Positions 10,161 to 18,890 of a DNA stretch of 64,000 nt are shown here, in pieces. The notes beneath the pieces are model-generated. The model saw nothing but the letters and a program-made list of their open reading frames with translations, was not told the DNA's origin and did not search any database. The translations under genes were made by a program, and so were the position numbers. Each line of letters begins with the position of its first letter. Position 1 is the stretch's first letter. The DNA is from Rhododendron vialii (Eukaryota > Streptophyta > Magnoliopsida > Ericales > Ericaceae), in contig NC_080566.1 in the NCBI RefSeq assembly GCF_030253575.1, positions 12,541,501 through 12,605,500 on the forward strand. The letters run 5' to 3'.

Positions 10161-10726
10161 TGATGCAGCGGAATTCACGAGAGATTAGTTAGCGTATTAG
10201 TTCAAACTAGATAAACAACTCGTTGCAACGCAAACCTTGCGCACAAGGAAGAAATAGAGAAACTCTGCAATATTATTGGTAAAAAAACTCCATAAACTCT
10301 AGCTTACAATCCCTTATATAGGCCGAAACCCTAAAAATAAACTTGGAAAATAAAAAGTTCCAGAATTTGGGTTTTTTCCTAAAATTGAAAAAGGGAAAGA
10401 AAAACAAAACTTTCCCAAAATGAATCAACTTAAAAGGAATTATGGACTATGAGTTATTAACGAAACAAATTTTTCTTAAAACAGCAAAATAACGTAATTG
10501 AAGGCCTAAACGAAGGAATTAGGCCGAAATACACCAAGGCTCACAAACTTAGGGTGGTGAGCCTCGACCGGAACGCAAAAATACATCAGCCCACCAAGTT
10601 TGAGCCTATTCCGAGCTCGTCCGAATTTTGTCAAATTGCATAATCTAAAAGTAAACACTGTTTGGGCTTCCAAGGCTTAGCTCGATCCAGCTGATCATGG
10701 AATTGGCCTTTACGTGTTCTACATCA
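10161..10726 (-). mobile_element. Solo LTR, 566 bp, probably Copia type
   Basis: Limits are TGATGCAGCGGAATTC at the left and GTTCTACATCA at the right. The 5 bp sequence ACAAG is duplicated on both sides (10156-10160 and 10727-10731). The interrupted host sequence is seen uninterrupted 3' of GT34 copy 1 (5580-5590), which confirms the insertion. On the minus strand CTATATAAGGG gives a TATA-like box, so the LTR probably reads right to left. It sits about 20 bp beyond the stop codon of GT34 copy 2 and may alter its 3' end. Confidence 0.85.
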
Positions 10727-10749
10727 ACAAGATTCGTGTGACGCACTTT

Positions 10750-12102
10750 CTATTTCTCTTTGTTGTAAGACGAGAAACCAAAGGGCAGAGGGCTGAGAAC
10801 GGAGGTATTCATTAGGTCCGGGCGCACAAAACCGTAGTTGCGAAGCACTTGATTATCAGCGAAATTCAAAGCCTTTTCCATCCCACCATAGCATTGCTCA
10901 GCAGTGTACCCCCAGTGCAACCCACTACAATGCCTACACGCCGTAAAATGCGTGATAAACGGCCGCTTTCGTCCACCTCCAACGCTGCCTTGGTTGATAA
11001 CCGCGACCCTCATCAAGGCTGCATAATGCTCGCTCACCTTCTCCGCATGTCGTCTTCTCAACTCTGTCACCCCTTTCTCTATCCTCGCGTAGTTTTCAGT
11101 AATATTATCGAATGAATCGACAAGGTAGCCCCAATACCCACTTAAGTCGTACATATTCTCTATGTAAACCTTAATCCCCCATTTCTCCTTCTCTGTCAAT
11201 AGCAAATAAACCAGAGCGGACTGATCATCAGAATCCTGGTGTTTTTTGTCACTAAGCGCTTCCATTTGGATCTGACCCCACTTTTCGTAGTTTGGAGTTT
11301 GGGGGCCCATCTCGGCCCACGCTTCCATAAACTCCATCGACCATTGACAGTTTCGAATATAAAACACCCCAGCGTTAAGCCCGCCCCAACTCTTCTTGTC
11401 ATAGACCAAGTCGGACCCTCCGGGCACCACGAAGTTATGATTCTTATACTTCTCCAATGGCAGCTTAAAATCCATATCAGTAATTACTGCATCCGAGTCA
11501 ACCCAAAAGATCCACTCAGCCTCCGGGTGGGCCAACATCATTGGCCGAAGCACGGCTATTTTGATCCACCAATTGACCATTTTCGGGTGTATAAACGCGT
11601 TGTTGTAAAAGATGTCGTAGCCGTGGATCCGGCAGTAATCCACCTTGTTCTTGAAAAGCCTCAAGTTCAAATGATCTCCGATTGGATTCTTGCACGGCGA
11701 CGGCTGCGATCCGGTCAACACGAAAACCCTGTCCTCTACTCCCGTGGCAAACGACGGATGATGCTTCAGCCATTCTCTTCTCTTCTCATCCCAGTTCTTG
11801 CCTGGATTCCCTATCTCATAACTCAGCGTCGGGTCATCGTAGAACGTTTGGTCTGCCGGGTCGTGGCCCAGGCTAAGGCCTTGATCACTCACGGTTGTGC
11901 AATCTTTCATAGCTGCGCCGTCTTTTTCCGGCGATATCGTCATCTTTGACACGTCAAACATGTTGGGAAAACTAGTGGAAGCTGAGAAACTCAAAAGCAG
12001 CATTAACAGAGCCGCCCCTGCTACGCCTATGAAAATGGGTTTGCTCGGGCCTATGAATTTCTCCATTTTCGCAACTGTTTCAGTCACTCTGCCCATACCC
12101 AT
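10750..12102 (-). CDS. GT34 galactomannan galactosyltransferase-like enzyme, copy 2
   Basis: A 450-residue, single-exon GT34 enzyme and the closest relative of copy 1. The signal anchor spans about residues 21-39, with a stem to about residue 86. The catalytic domain carries FYDDPTLSYEIG, the DSD metal site in FWVDSDAVITD (202-204), NAGVFYIRNCQWS, DSDDQSALVYLL, HFTACRHCSG and LNFADNQVLRNYGF. Copy 1 has proline where this copy has histidine in the ACRHCSG block, and copies 3 and 4 have CQPC. Several potential N-glycosylation sites are visible, for example NIT in the region aligned with copy 1 NIS. The start is the first of two closely spaced Met codons (MGMGRV), shared with copy 3. Predicted role: Golgi type II enzyme adding alpha-1,6-galactose to a mannan-type backbone; substrate is inferred from family only. 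Confidence 0.92.
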   Translation of the reverse strand: MGMGRVTETVAKMEKFIGPSKPIFIGVAGAALLMLLLSFSASTSFPNMFDVSKMTISPEKDGAAMKDCTTVSDQGLSLGHDPADQTFYDDPTLSYEIGNPGKNWDEKRREWLKHHPSFATGVEDRVFVLTGSQPSPCKNPIGDHLNLRLFKNKVDYCRIHGYDIFYNNAFIHPKMVNWWIKIAVLRPMMLAHPEAEWIFWVDSDAVITDMDFKLPLEKYKNHNFVVPGGSDLVYDKKSWGGLNAGVFYIRNCQWSMEFMEAWAEMGPQTPNYEKWGQIQMEALSDKKHQDSDDQSALVYLLLTEKEKWGIKVYIENMYDLSGYWGYLVDSFDNITENYARIEKGVTELRRRHAEKVSEHYAALMRVAVINQGSVGGGRKRPFITHFTACRHCSGLHWGYTAEQCYGGMEKALNFADNQVLRNYGFVRPDLMNTSVLSPLPFGFSSYNKEK

Positions 12103-12425
12103 TTTCTGAATGAGTAATTCTAGAGAGTTGTAATTGATACCTTAATAGGAATAGGAATAGGGGAAAGAGATGAAGGCTATCAGTTGACTGTTCATCAGAT
12201 TTGCCTGAGAATATAAGAGGGAATTATTTACAACTATAAAAGCAGGAAAAACTTAATATAAGAGGGAATTATTTCGAAGGGTAGTGATGTGGTCAATAAA
12301 CAAATGGGGATCCATCTACCCGGTGAAGAAGACAAATAGAACTCTTTAAATGAACCAATAATTTATAATTAAAAAAATTAATGTAAAACTTACTAACGGG
12401 GAAATTTTTTAAATAAAAACAAAAA
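12103..12425. promoter_or_regulatory. 5' flank of GT34 copy 2
   Basis: Contains the leader sequence shared with copy 3 (gaatgagtaattctagagag) and the conserved aaagagatgaaggctatcag stretch. A short internal repeat around ataagagggaattattt occurs twice (12212 and 12260). It probably includes the promoter, but no element was assigned with confidence. Confidence 0.4.
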
Positions 12426-12429
12426 AATT

Positions 12430-13395
12430 AATTCAGTTTTTTTATTAGGCACTCCAGACAAGATTTTAATTCGCGCGGCGAACGGACAGAGGAGTTGACT
12501 AAAATGCACGTAGATTGTGCAAATTAAATGGTAACGTGAAGGACTTTTGGGAATTAGAAGCTTTGAAGTTCTTTATCTTGTTTTTATTTTTATTTTATCA
12601 AGAAGTACTTTATCTATTTGTTTTCGTTATTTTAGCTTCTTTTTTAATCAACAAGACCTGTAAATGGTTTCCCATGTTTATCGGGAAACGGGAAAAATTG
12701 CCCTAGATCCTGTTGGCACGTGGGGGAGCACTGAGGTAGTTGCTGAGTGATTCATGGCTTACTCGTGAGTGGTTTCGATGGTCAAGAGGTCTCCATGTAC
12801 TCTCGAATTTTGTCCTCCTGCGACGTTCAATTATGTTCCTCTGGTCTTTAGTGGGGATGTAGAGGCTACGGCTTTTGGTCTCGACGGGATATGCCGAAAA
12901 CCCAAAGTCTTTACGATCACGCCTACGAGATTGCTACTACACATGATCACCAACTCCTAATCTACCCTTTTTGTCCTGCAACATAACTTGTCACACCGAG
13001 GAGTCTATGGCTCATGACATCTAATTACTGAAACATCTTCTAACATACACTATACTCCCATCCTTTACGCTCTCCAACTACTGCCTGTAACATTTTTCTT
13101 TGAACAGATATAATTCAACATCTTCTAGCATCAAATTCAAGAATGATTGAGATATGAATTTGAGAGGTCTTATGGTGGGTTTGGATTTGAGATTGATAGG
13201 AGTTTAGAAAGGAGGTAGATCGATCCAATTAAATGGAGCTACAAGAAGGAGCGGCAGTGGCTACAGTTGGCAGTTGGGTTTATATTGGCCTTTCGCTTGT
13301 TCTGACCCGTTTCTCCCGTTTCTCAAGGAATAGACAATGCCCCCAAGGCTCCCTCTCGCAGCCACACCCAAATGCATGGCTTGCATAATCACGTA
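12430..13395. repeat. Upstream-flank duplication block, copy 2
   Basis: The most complete copy of the upstream block. The first half matches 7890-8465 and 17955-18262, and the second half (from about 12780) matches 21425-22045. It carries no large insertion, so it shows the arrangement before the LINE and a MITE interrupted copy 3. No protein-coding gene is supported. DNA at 13396-13584 is unassigned. Confidence 0.75.
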
Positions 13396-13584
13396 ATCCA
13401 AAAAAGTGGTTATTTCTTAAAATACTTAGGTAAAAATGTCAAAATTTTATTTTTTCGATTCCTCTTGTCGAAATGAATCAATAACCTAAAAAAATTTGAT
13501 GCAAAACTAACGAAAACAAAGAAAATTTAAATAAAAAAATTCAAATTTAAGTTAAGTCCAAAACAATGAAGCCTAAATATGACA

Positions 13585-14275
13585 AATGTGGTCGCCTCAT
13601 GTAGTACTAACAATCGTGCACTCAACTGTACTTTTTGCGAGACCCATATGCTCGGAATCTAAACAACAATGTCGAAAATTCTTTTGCCTCTGTTGCGAGG
13701 ATTTTTGAATCGTTGGATTTAAAATATTTGTTGGTCGCGAACCAGTATCATGTCCACGAGAGTCGAACCGTGGCGCTTGAAGCCTGTTATGCTTTGGTAA
13801 AAGGATATAAAGTTACACATTTACCACTGCCTGCGGGTTTTGGTAAAGATGGTAAGCATTTTATCCTACAACATTAAAGACCGTTCCACTTTTTTTAAAA
13901 ATGAAGTTTAAGAAAAACAAGGTAATTTCAAAGTCAAAAATTATGTATTTACGCAAATAATTTTTCTATCAATATGGATTTTGTTTGATAGATCTCATTG
14001 AGATATTTTAAACAGTGCAAAAAAATTTGAAAATTTATTTTTCATTTTCGTTATATTTGAGTTTAAAATTACCTTCTTTTTGAAAAAAGAAGATTTTGGA
14101 AAAAAGCGGAACGGGATCTAAACAAAATTTACACAATTCAAAGGCTGGAAAACAAGTTGGCACAAAGGCACAAAAATTTTCGAGACACAATAGATTGGAC
14201 CACAATTGAACAGTCGGGTCGAATACCCAAATTGACATCAATCCAAACCCATCTTGCATTTTTCGTCCATGAATA
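13585..14275. repeat. Type-B downstream block of GT34 copy 3 (homologous to 53590-53880)
   Basis: The pieces 13585-13700 and 14115-14270 match the DNA downstream of copy 4. Landmarks are gacaaatgtggtcgc, gacccatatgctcgg, aatccaaacccatcttgcat and tttttcgtcc. About 410 bp between them, including the MITE at 13878-14119, is absent beside copy 4. An 80-codon open frame at 13635-13877 crosses this junction and has no recognisable similarity. This block shows that the 3' half of copy 3 and its flank came from the copy 4 lineage. Confidence 0.75.
13878..14119. mobile_element. Small MITE (CCGTTCC-ended family)
   Basis: Ends are AGACCGTTCCACTTTTTT and the complement of AGATCCCGTTCCGCTTTTTT. The interior (gtatttacgcaaataattttt, atatttgagtttaaaattacc in part) is shared with the element at 14280-14499, so both belong to one family. 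Non-coding, AT-rich. Confidence 0.6.
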
Positions 14276-14279
14276 ATTA

Positions 14280-14499
14280 GGCCCCGTTCTGGTTTCTTAA
14301 AAAATGAACTTTTAGAAAATGAAGATAATTTGAAGTTTAAAAATCATGTGTTTACGCAAATAATTTTCCTATCAATATGAATCATGTATTAAACGATGCA
14401 AAAAAATAAGAAATTTCATTTTTAATTTTCGTTATATTTGAGTTTAAAATTACCTTCTTTTTAAAAAATAAGATTTATTAAGAAAGCAAAACGGGACTC
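14280..14499. mobile_element. Small MITE abutting the stop codon of GT34 copy 3
   Basis: Ends are GGCCCCGTTCTGGTTTCTTAA and the complement of GAGTCCCGTTTTGCTTTCTTAA. It is a relative of 13878-14119. The corresponding site beside copy 4 (about 53896) lacks it, so it arrived after the two lineages separated. It ends two bases from the stop codon of copy 3 and would supply most of its 3' untranslated region. Confidence 0.65.
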
Positions 14500-14501
14500 A
14501 A

Positions 14502-15854
14502 TCATGACGGAGAATCAAATTGCAAAGGAGACACAAACGAAGAATTCCCCAAACCATCGTGCACAAAACCGTAGTTCCGAAGCACCTGATTATCCGCGAA
14601 ATTCAACGCCCTCTCCATCCCATTCCAGCAACTCTCACCCCCGTAAATCGGGTTGTGCTGCCCGCTACACGGCTGACACCCCGTAAAATGCGTAGTAAAC
14701 GGCCGCCTCCACCCACCAATCCCACCGTCCCGAGTTCCATTCAAATAAACCTCCCTCATCTCCCCATACCACCCGCTCACCGCCTCCCCCCGCCGCCGCC
14801 TCAACCCACTCGCCGCCGCTTCCACCGCCCTATACATCTCCTCAATCTTCTCGTACCCATCAACTATTACCACCCAGTACCCATTAAAACTGTACCCATT
14901 CTCTATATAAACCTTTTCCCCCCATTTCTTCTTCTCTTTCAACATCAAGTAAACCAAAGCCGATTGCTCGTCACCCGGGAATTCTTTATCCGTCAGAGTC
15001 CCCCTTATGATTTCCTTCAGTTCATCGTGATTCGGATTCGCGGGGCCCAGCGACGCCCAAGTTTCGATGAAATCAATCGACCATTGACAGTTTCTGATCA
15101 AGAAGATTCCTGTGTTCAGACCCAACCAGCTTCTCTTCTCGTAAATCAAGTTTTCCCATCCGCTAATGACAAAGTTGTGATTTCCGTACTTTTCGAAGGG
15201 TAACTTGAACTCCATGTCCGTCACGACGGCGTCGGAGTCGAGCCACAAGACCCACTCGGCCTCCGGGTGGGCCACCATCGCCGCCCTCACCGGCGGCAGC
15301 TTCGCCCACACCGACGTCATCTCCCGGTGGAGGAACGCGTTGTTGTAGAAGATGTCGTGGCCCTGGATTCTGCAGTAGTCGACCTTGTTCTTGAACAGCC
15401 GCAGCAGGAGGGCGTCCCCGACCGGGTTCTCGCACGGCGGGGGCTGCGAGCCCGTCACGACGACGACACGGTTGAGTACTCCTCCTCCCGCGGCGGCGGC
15501 CAAGGAGGGGTGGTGATAGAGCCACTTTTGTCTCTTCTCGTCCCAGTTTGTTAACGGGGTCCCAATGGAGTAGCTGAATGAAGGGTCGTCGTAGAACGTT
15601 GGGTCGGCCGGGTCGTGGCCCAGGTCAAGGCCTTGATCACTCACGGTGGTGCAATCTTTCGTAGCTTCGCCGTCTTTTTCCGGCGACATCGTCATCTTTG
15701 ACATGTCAAACATGTTGGGAAAACTAGTGGAAGGTGAGAAACTCAAAAGCAGCATTAACAGAGCCACCCCTGCTACCCCTATGAAAATGGGTTTGCTCGG
15801 GCCTATGAATTTCTCCATTTTCGTAACTGTTTCAGTCACTCTACCCATACCCAT
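14502..15854 (-). CDS. Chimeric GT34 galactosyltransferase-like enzyme, copy 3
   Basis: A 450-residue, single-exon GT34 enzyme. Residues 1 to about 87 (tail, signal anchor at about 21-39, stem through DQGLDLGHDPAD) are nearly identical to copy 2. From FYDDPSFSYSIG (88-99) onward the protein is nearly identical to copy 4, including NRVVVVTGSQPPPCENPVGD, DSD in LWLDSDAVVTD (206-208), NTGIFLIRNCQWS, FPGDEQSALVYLM and HFTGCQPCSG. The switch lies close to 15590-15602. The 5' flank is of the copy 1/2 type and the 3' flank of the copy 4 type, so the joint is a real recombination point rather than local convergence. All catalytic motifs are intact and there is no stop or frameshift. Predicted Golgi enzyme of mannan galactosylation; its regulation is expected to follow the copy 1/2 promoter. 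Confidence 0.92.
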   Translation of the reverse strand: MGMGRVTETVTKMEKFIGPSKPIFIGVAGVALLMLLLSFSPSTSFPNMFDMSKMTMSPEKDGEATKDCTTVSDQGLDLGHDPADPTFYDDPSFSYSIGTPLTNWDEKRQKWLYHHPSLAAAAGGGVLNRVVVVTGSQPPPCENPVGDALLLRLFKNKVDYCRIQGHDIFYNNAFLHREMTSVWAKLPPVRAAMVAHPEAEWVLWLDSDAVVTDMEFKLPFEKYGNHNFVISGWENLIYEKRSWLGLNTGIFLIRNCQWSIDFIETWASLGPANPNHDELKEIIRGTLTDKEFPGDEQSALVYLMLKEKKKWGEKVYIENGYSFNGYWVVIVDGYEKIEEMYRAVEAAASGLRRRRGEAVSGWYGEMREVYLNGTRDGGIGGWRRPFTTHFTGCQPCSGQHNPIYGGESCWNGMERALNFADNQVLRNYGFVHDGLGNSSFVSPLQFDSPS

Positions 15855-15943
15855 TTTCTGAATGAGTAATTCTAGAGAGTTGGTAGGGGAAAGAGATGAA
15901 GGCTATCAGTTGACTGTTTGTTAGATTTGCCTGAGAATATATA
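15855..15943. promoter_or_regulatory. Proximal 5' flank of GT34 copy 3
   Basis: Matches the proximal flank of copies 1 and 2 (gaatgagtaattctagagag, aaagagatgaaggctatcag) and is then cut by a Stowaway MITE at 15944. The flank resumes at about 17228 (acaactataaaagcagg) after two insertions totalling about 1.3 kb. Any promoter element beyond the first 90 bp has been pushed away from the gene. Confidence 0.5.
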
Positions 15944-16152
15944 CTCCCTCCGTCCCAAATTGGATGTCAATTTTTGATATCCGTGTCAATTTCAACTCCT
16001 TATATCTTTCAATATGGATCTTAAAAAATATGCAATATGAATCTTGTTTGATAGTTCTCGATTAATTCTATTATATAAAGTTTTTAAACTTATGAAAAAT
16101 ATTATAGATTGAAAGATATAAGTGATGAAAAATCTTTTTGGGACGGAGGGAG
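15944..16152. mobile_element. Stowaway-type MITE in the GT34 copy 3 promoter region
   Basis: Inverted ends CTCCCTCCGTCCC and GGGACGGAGGGAG with TA on both sides, 209 bp. The uninterrupted site is visible upstream of copy 2. Non-coding. Confidence 0.88.
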
Positions 16153-16161
16153 TATATAATA

Positions 16162-16412
16162 GGAAAATTTTCAAAATGGCACCTGAACTTTCACTCAAAT
16201 ATCATAGAAACACATAAACTTAAATTTTTTTCAATTAAACACTTAGACTTATAAAATCCCCAAATCTAGGCCCTTGCCATTATACTCCATCCAATTTGTT
16301 CACAAAAGTGATGATGTGGCATATTTCTCCCGTTGAGTGCCCCAATTGCACAGGATAGGAAGTCTAAAAGATACACATAATCAAAACTCCTCCCCTCTCT
16401 TTCCCTTCTCCC

Positions 16413-16469
<57 letters not shown>

Positions 16470-17217
16470 TTGTTAGGTTTTCTCATTTTAATCTCTTTTT
16501 GTTCCCATAGGATATGTGTAAATGAGAAATGAATAAATCCTTTAATCATATCTCATGGGAAAGGGAAAAAATCCAAAACCCGAGCCCAAACTTCGCGTCA
16601 CTCACGTGTAATCACCATCACCAAATGACAGCAACTAGAATAGCAAGCCAAATCCTCCTAAGACTAGTATCTGCTTTATTTGAAAATTTCCAACCTTCCC
16701 ACCGGTAAACAGAGGAGTGGCGGAGCGGAAAACTTGCCTGCAAACTCAAACTCACCTGCGAGGTTCATCGATGGGAGCGGCGGAAAGGGGGAGGCGGAGG
16801 CGCTTGTTAATGACTGAGGACGGGGCCATCAATGGATGCTGAGACGGGCGTTGTTGCCAATTTTCTTTCAATTTTGATCGATTTGGTTTATGGGTGATCG
16901 ATTTGGTTATGGGTTTACGAGTTTATGGGTTTTTGTTCTGGATTTGCAAGAGAGATGAGAGAGAGAGAAAGAAGGGAAAGAGGGGAGAGGGGTTTTGATT
17001 GTATGTATATTTTAGACTTCCTATTATGTGCAATTGGGGCACTTAACGGGAGAAATATGCAACGTCATCACTTTTGTGAACAAATTGGATGAATTATAAC
17101 AGCAAGGGCCAAGATTTGGGAATTTTGTAAGTTCAGATGTTTAATTGAAATAAACTTAAGTTCAAATGTTTTTGTGACATTTGGGTGAAAGTTCAGATGT
17201 CATTTTAAAATTTCTCC
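16162..17217. mobile_element. Mutator-type foldback element (about 220 bp TIRs)
   Basis: The left terminus GGAAAATTTTCAAAATGGCA and the complement of the right terminus (GGAGAAATTTTAAAATGACA) begin long inverted repeats, about 16162-16385 and 17000-17217. The 9 bp sequence TATATAATA is duplicated at 16153-16161 and 17218-17226. Long TIRs, GGAAAATTT-like ends and a 9 bp duplication are Mutator (MULE) hallmarks. The middle has a (CT)n tract at about 16416-16465 and a GC-richer segment at 16690-16850, with no transposase. Confidence 0.85.
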
Positions 17218-17227
17218 TATATAATAG

Positions 17228-17714
17228 GGAAATTTACAACTATAAAAGCAGGAAAAACTTTCCTCAGGTGAAAGAAAAGAGGAGACGGAAAAAACAATTC
17301 CAAATGGGTAGTGAAGTGATCAATAAACAAAAGGGTCAAAGGCTTGGAGAATGGGGATTAGGATCGTCTCTAGGGATGGGGATCCATCTCCCCAGTGGAG
17401 AAGACAATATATATGGAGGGCATTTCCTTAATGCATTTATTAATATAATTATTTACTTATTAAAAAAAAGTCCGGCTGGAGGGACAGAGTGTACGGAGAG
17501 ACAGAGAATCAAAGTTTCATTAGCTGCCGTTAGTGTTGAATTCCTCTCAAGTTTGGCGTTCATTTGAAATAATAGCATTTTCTTTTAATAAGGTGTTCAT
17601 ATATTTTTACGTTTTATATATCTTTCGTCGAGATAAATCAATAATTTATAATTAAAAAATTAACACAAAACTTATTAATGCGAAAAAAATTTAAATGAAA
17701 ACAAAATACACTTA
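17228..17714. repeat. Distal 5' flank of GT34 copy 3
   Basis: Continues the duplicated upstream flank: acaactataaaagcagg, atcaataaacaaaagggtca and gatcgtctctagggatgggg are shared with copy 1 (7110-7200). A 128-codon open frame (17181-17567) crosses the transposon boundary and is not considered a gene. DNA at 17575-17700 matches the left part of 7232-7400. Confidence 0.6.
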
Positions 17715-17953
17715 GAGTCCGTTTCAGAACATCTTCTTAAAAAATAAGTACTTATTTCACATTTTTAAACTTAAAAATAATGAAAATGAAAAATAATTTT
17801 TCGATTTTTTTTACACCGTATTAAAGATCTCATTGAGATCTTTCAAACAAGATCCATATTACACATTTTTAAATTTCAATAAACCTATTATTTTTTAACT
17901 TGAAATTGCCTTATTAAAAAATAAGTACTTTTTTTACGTTTCGGAACGAGGCC
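17715..17953. mobile_element. Small Tourist-like MITE
   Basis: Inverted ends GAGTCCGTTTCAGAACATC and the complement of GGCCTCGTTCCGAAACGTA, with TTA on both sides (17712-17714, 17954-17956). It is 239 bp, and the inner arms share AAAAAATAAGTACTT. It sits inside the duplicated GT34 upstream flank. Confidence 0.7.
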
Positions 17954-17954
17954 T

Positions 17955-18262
17955 TAATTAGCCTTTTTATTTGGCACTCCAGACAGGATTTTGATCCGGC
18001 GAATGGGTAGAGGAGTTGACTACAATGTACGTAGATTTTGCAATGGGTAACGTGAAGAACTTTTGGGAATCAGCAGCTTTTAAGTTCTTTGTCTTGTTTT
18101 TTATTTTTTTTTAATCAACAAATATACTTTATCTATGTTTTCCCGTTATTTCAGATTCTTATGTAGTACGTAATCAACAAGACTTGTAATTCCCTAGATC
18201 CAACTGGCACGTTGGGGAGCGCTTGAGGTAGTTCATGGTTTTCTTATGAGTGGTTTCAATGG
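17955..18262. repeat. Upstream-flank duplication block, copy 3 (first part)
   Basis: Matches 7890-8210 and 12430-12775 (ggcactccagacaggatttt, gaggagttgact, ggtttcaatggtc). The match breaks off near 18262 and resumes at about 21425. The roughly 3.1 kb between holds a Stowaway MITE, an unassigned segment (18553-18881) and a LINE. Confidence 0.75.
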
Positions 18263-18338
18263 TCGAGATTGTTGGAAATAAACGATAGAGAATTTCTGTA
18301 AACATAAATGAATGGAGACAACCACAAAAATTGAAATA

Positions 18339-18552
18339 CTCCCTCCGTCCCATAATATTTGTCCGATCCGCAAAACAGAGACGTAAAAATAATACAATTT
18401 TTGTAAGAAAAGTTAGAAAAAAATTCAACAATTTACTAGATCTTAATGAGTTCTTTTAACTTATGAAAAAAATTTTAATTTTTTCTTGAAAGAAATACAT
18501 TATTTTATAGTCCCGTTTTGCGGACCGGACAAATATTATGGGACGGAGGGAG
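18339..18552. mobile_element. Stowaway-type MITE
   Basis: Ends CTCCCTCCGTCCC and GGGACGGAGGGAG with TA on both sides, 214 bp. The inner arms are complementary (ataatatttgtccg against its complement). The next 330 bp (18553-18881) have no recognisable content. Confidence 0.88.
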
Positions 18553-18890
18553 TAATATTTTAGATAGAGATGTAGGAGAATATAGAAAACTTATATCGAG
18601 TCACGCGTAAAGCACTGTCTTAAGAGATGATATGTCCCCTCTTGCATCGAGTTGTGTGACATTCCACTCCCAAGATAAAACGATCATGGGAAGCTTTGTT
18701 TGCAGCTAAAGCTTTCTCCGCAAACCAAGAACCGCCCGTATGCTCAAAATACTAGTATATGCAAGATATTTTTAGAATATGTGTATGGTGTACCATGTTT
18801 ATCTTTGATCAAAATATATCTTCAAAACCACACCACCATCTTGTACACCAACTACCTTTTATACTAAACCAACCACAAATGCAATTTAAT

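Noticed and set aside
11239-11949. Long plus-strand open frames opposite GT34 genes (also 14520-15203, 53966-54607, 6379-6804)
   Set aside because: They lie wholly antisense to intact GT34 coding sequence, recur in each paralogue because the genes are paralogous, and show no domain of their own.
13635-13877. 80-codon open frame downstream of GT34 copy 3
   Set aside because: It begins in the flank shared with copy 4 and runs into sequence absent there; not conserved and no domain.
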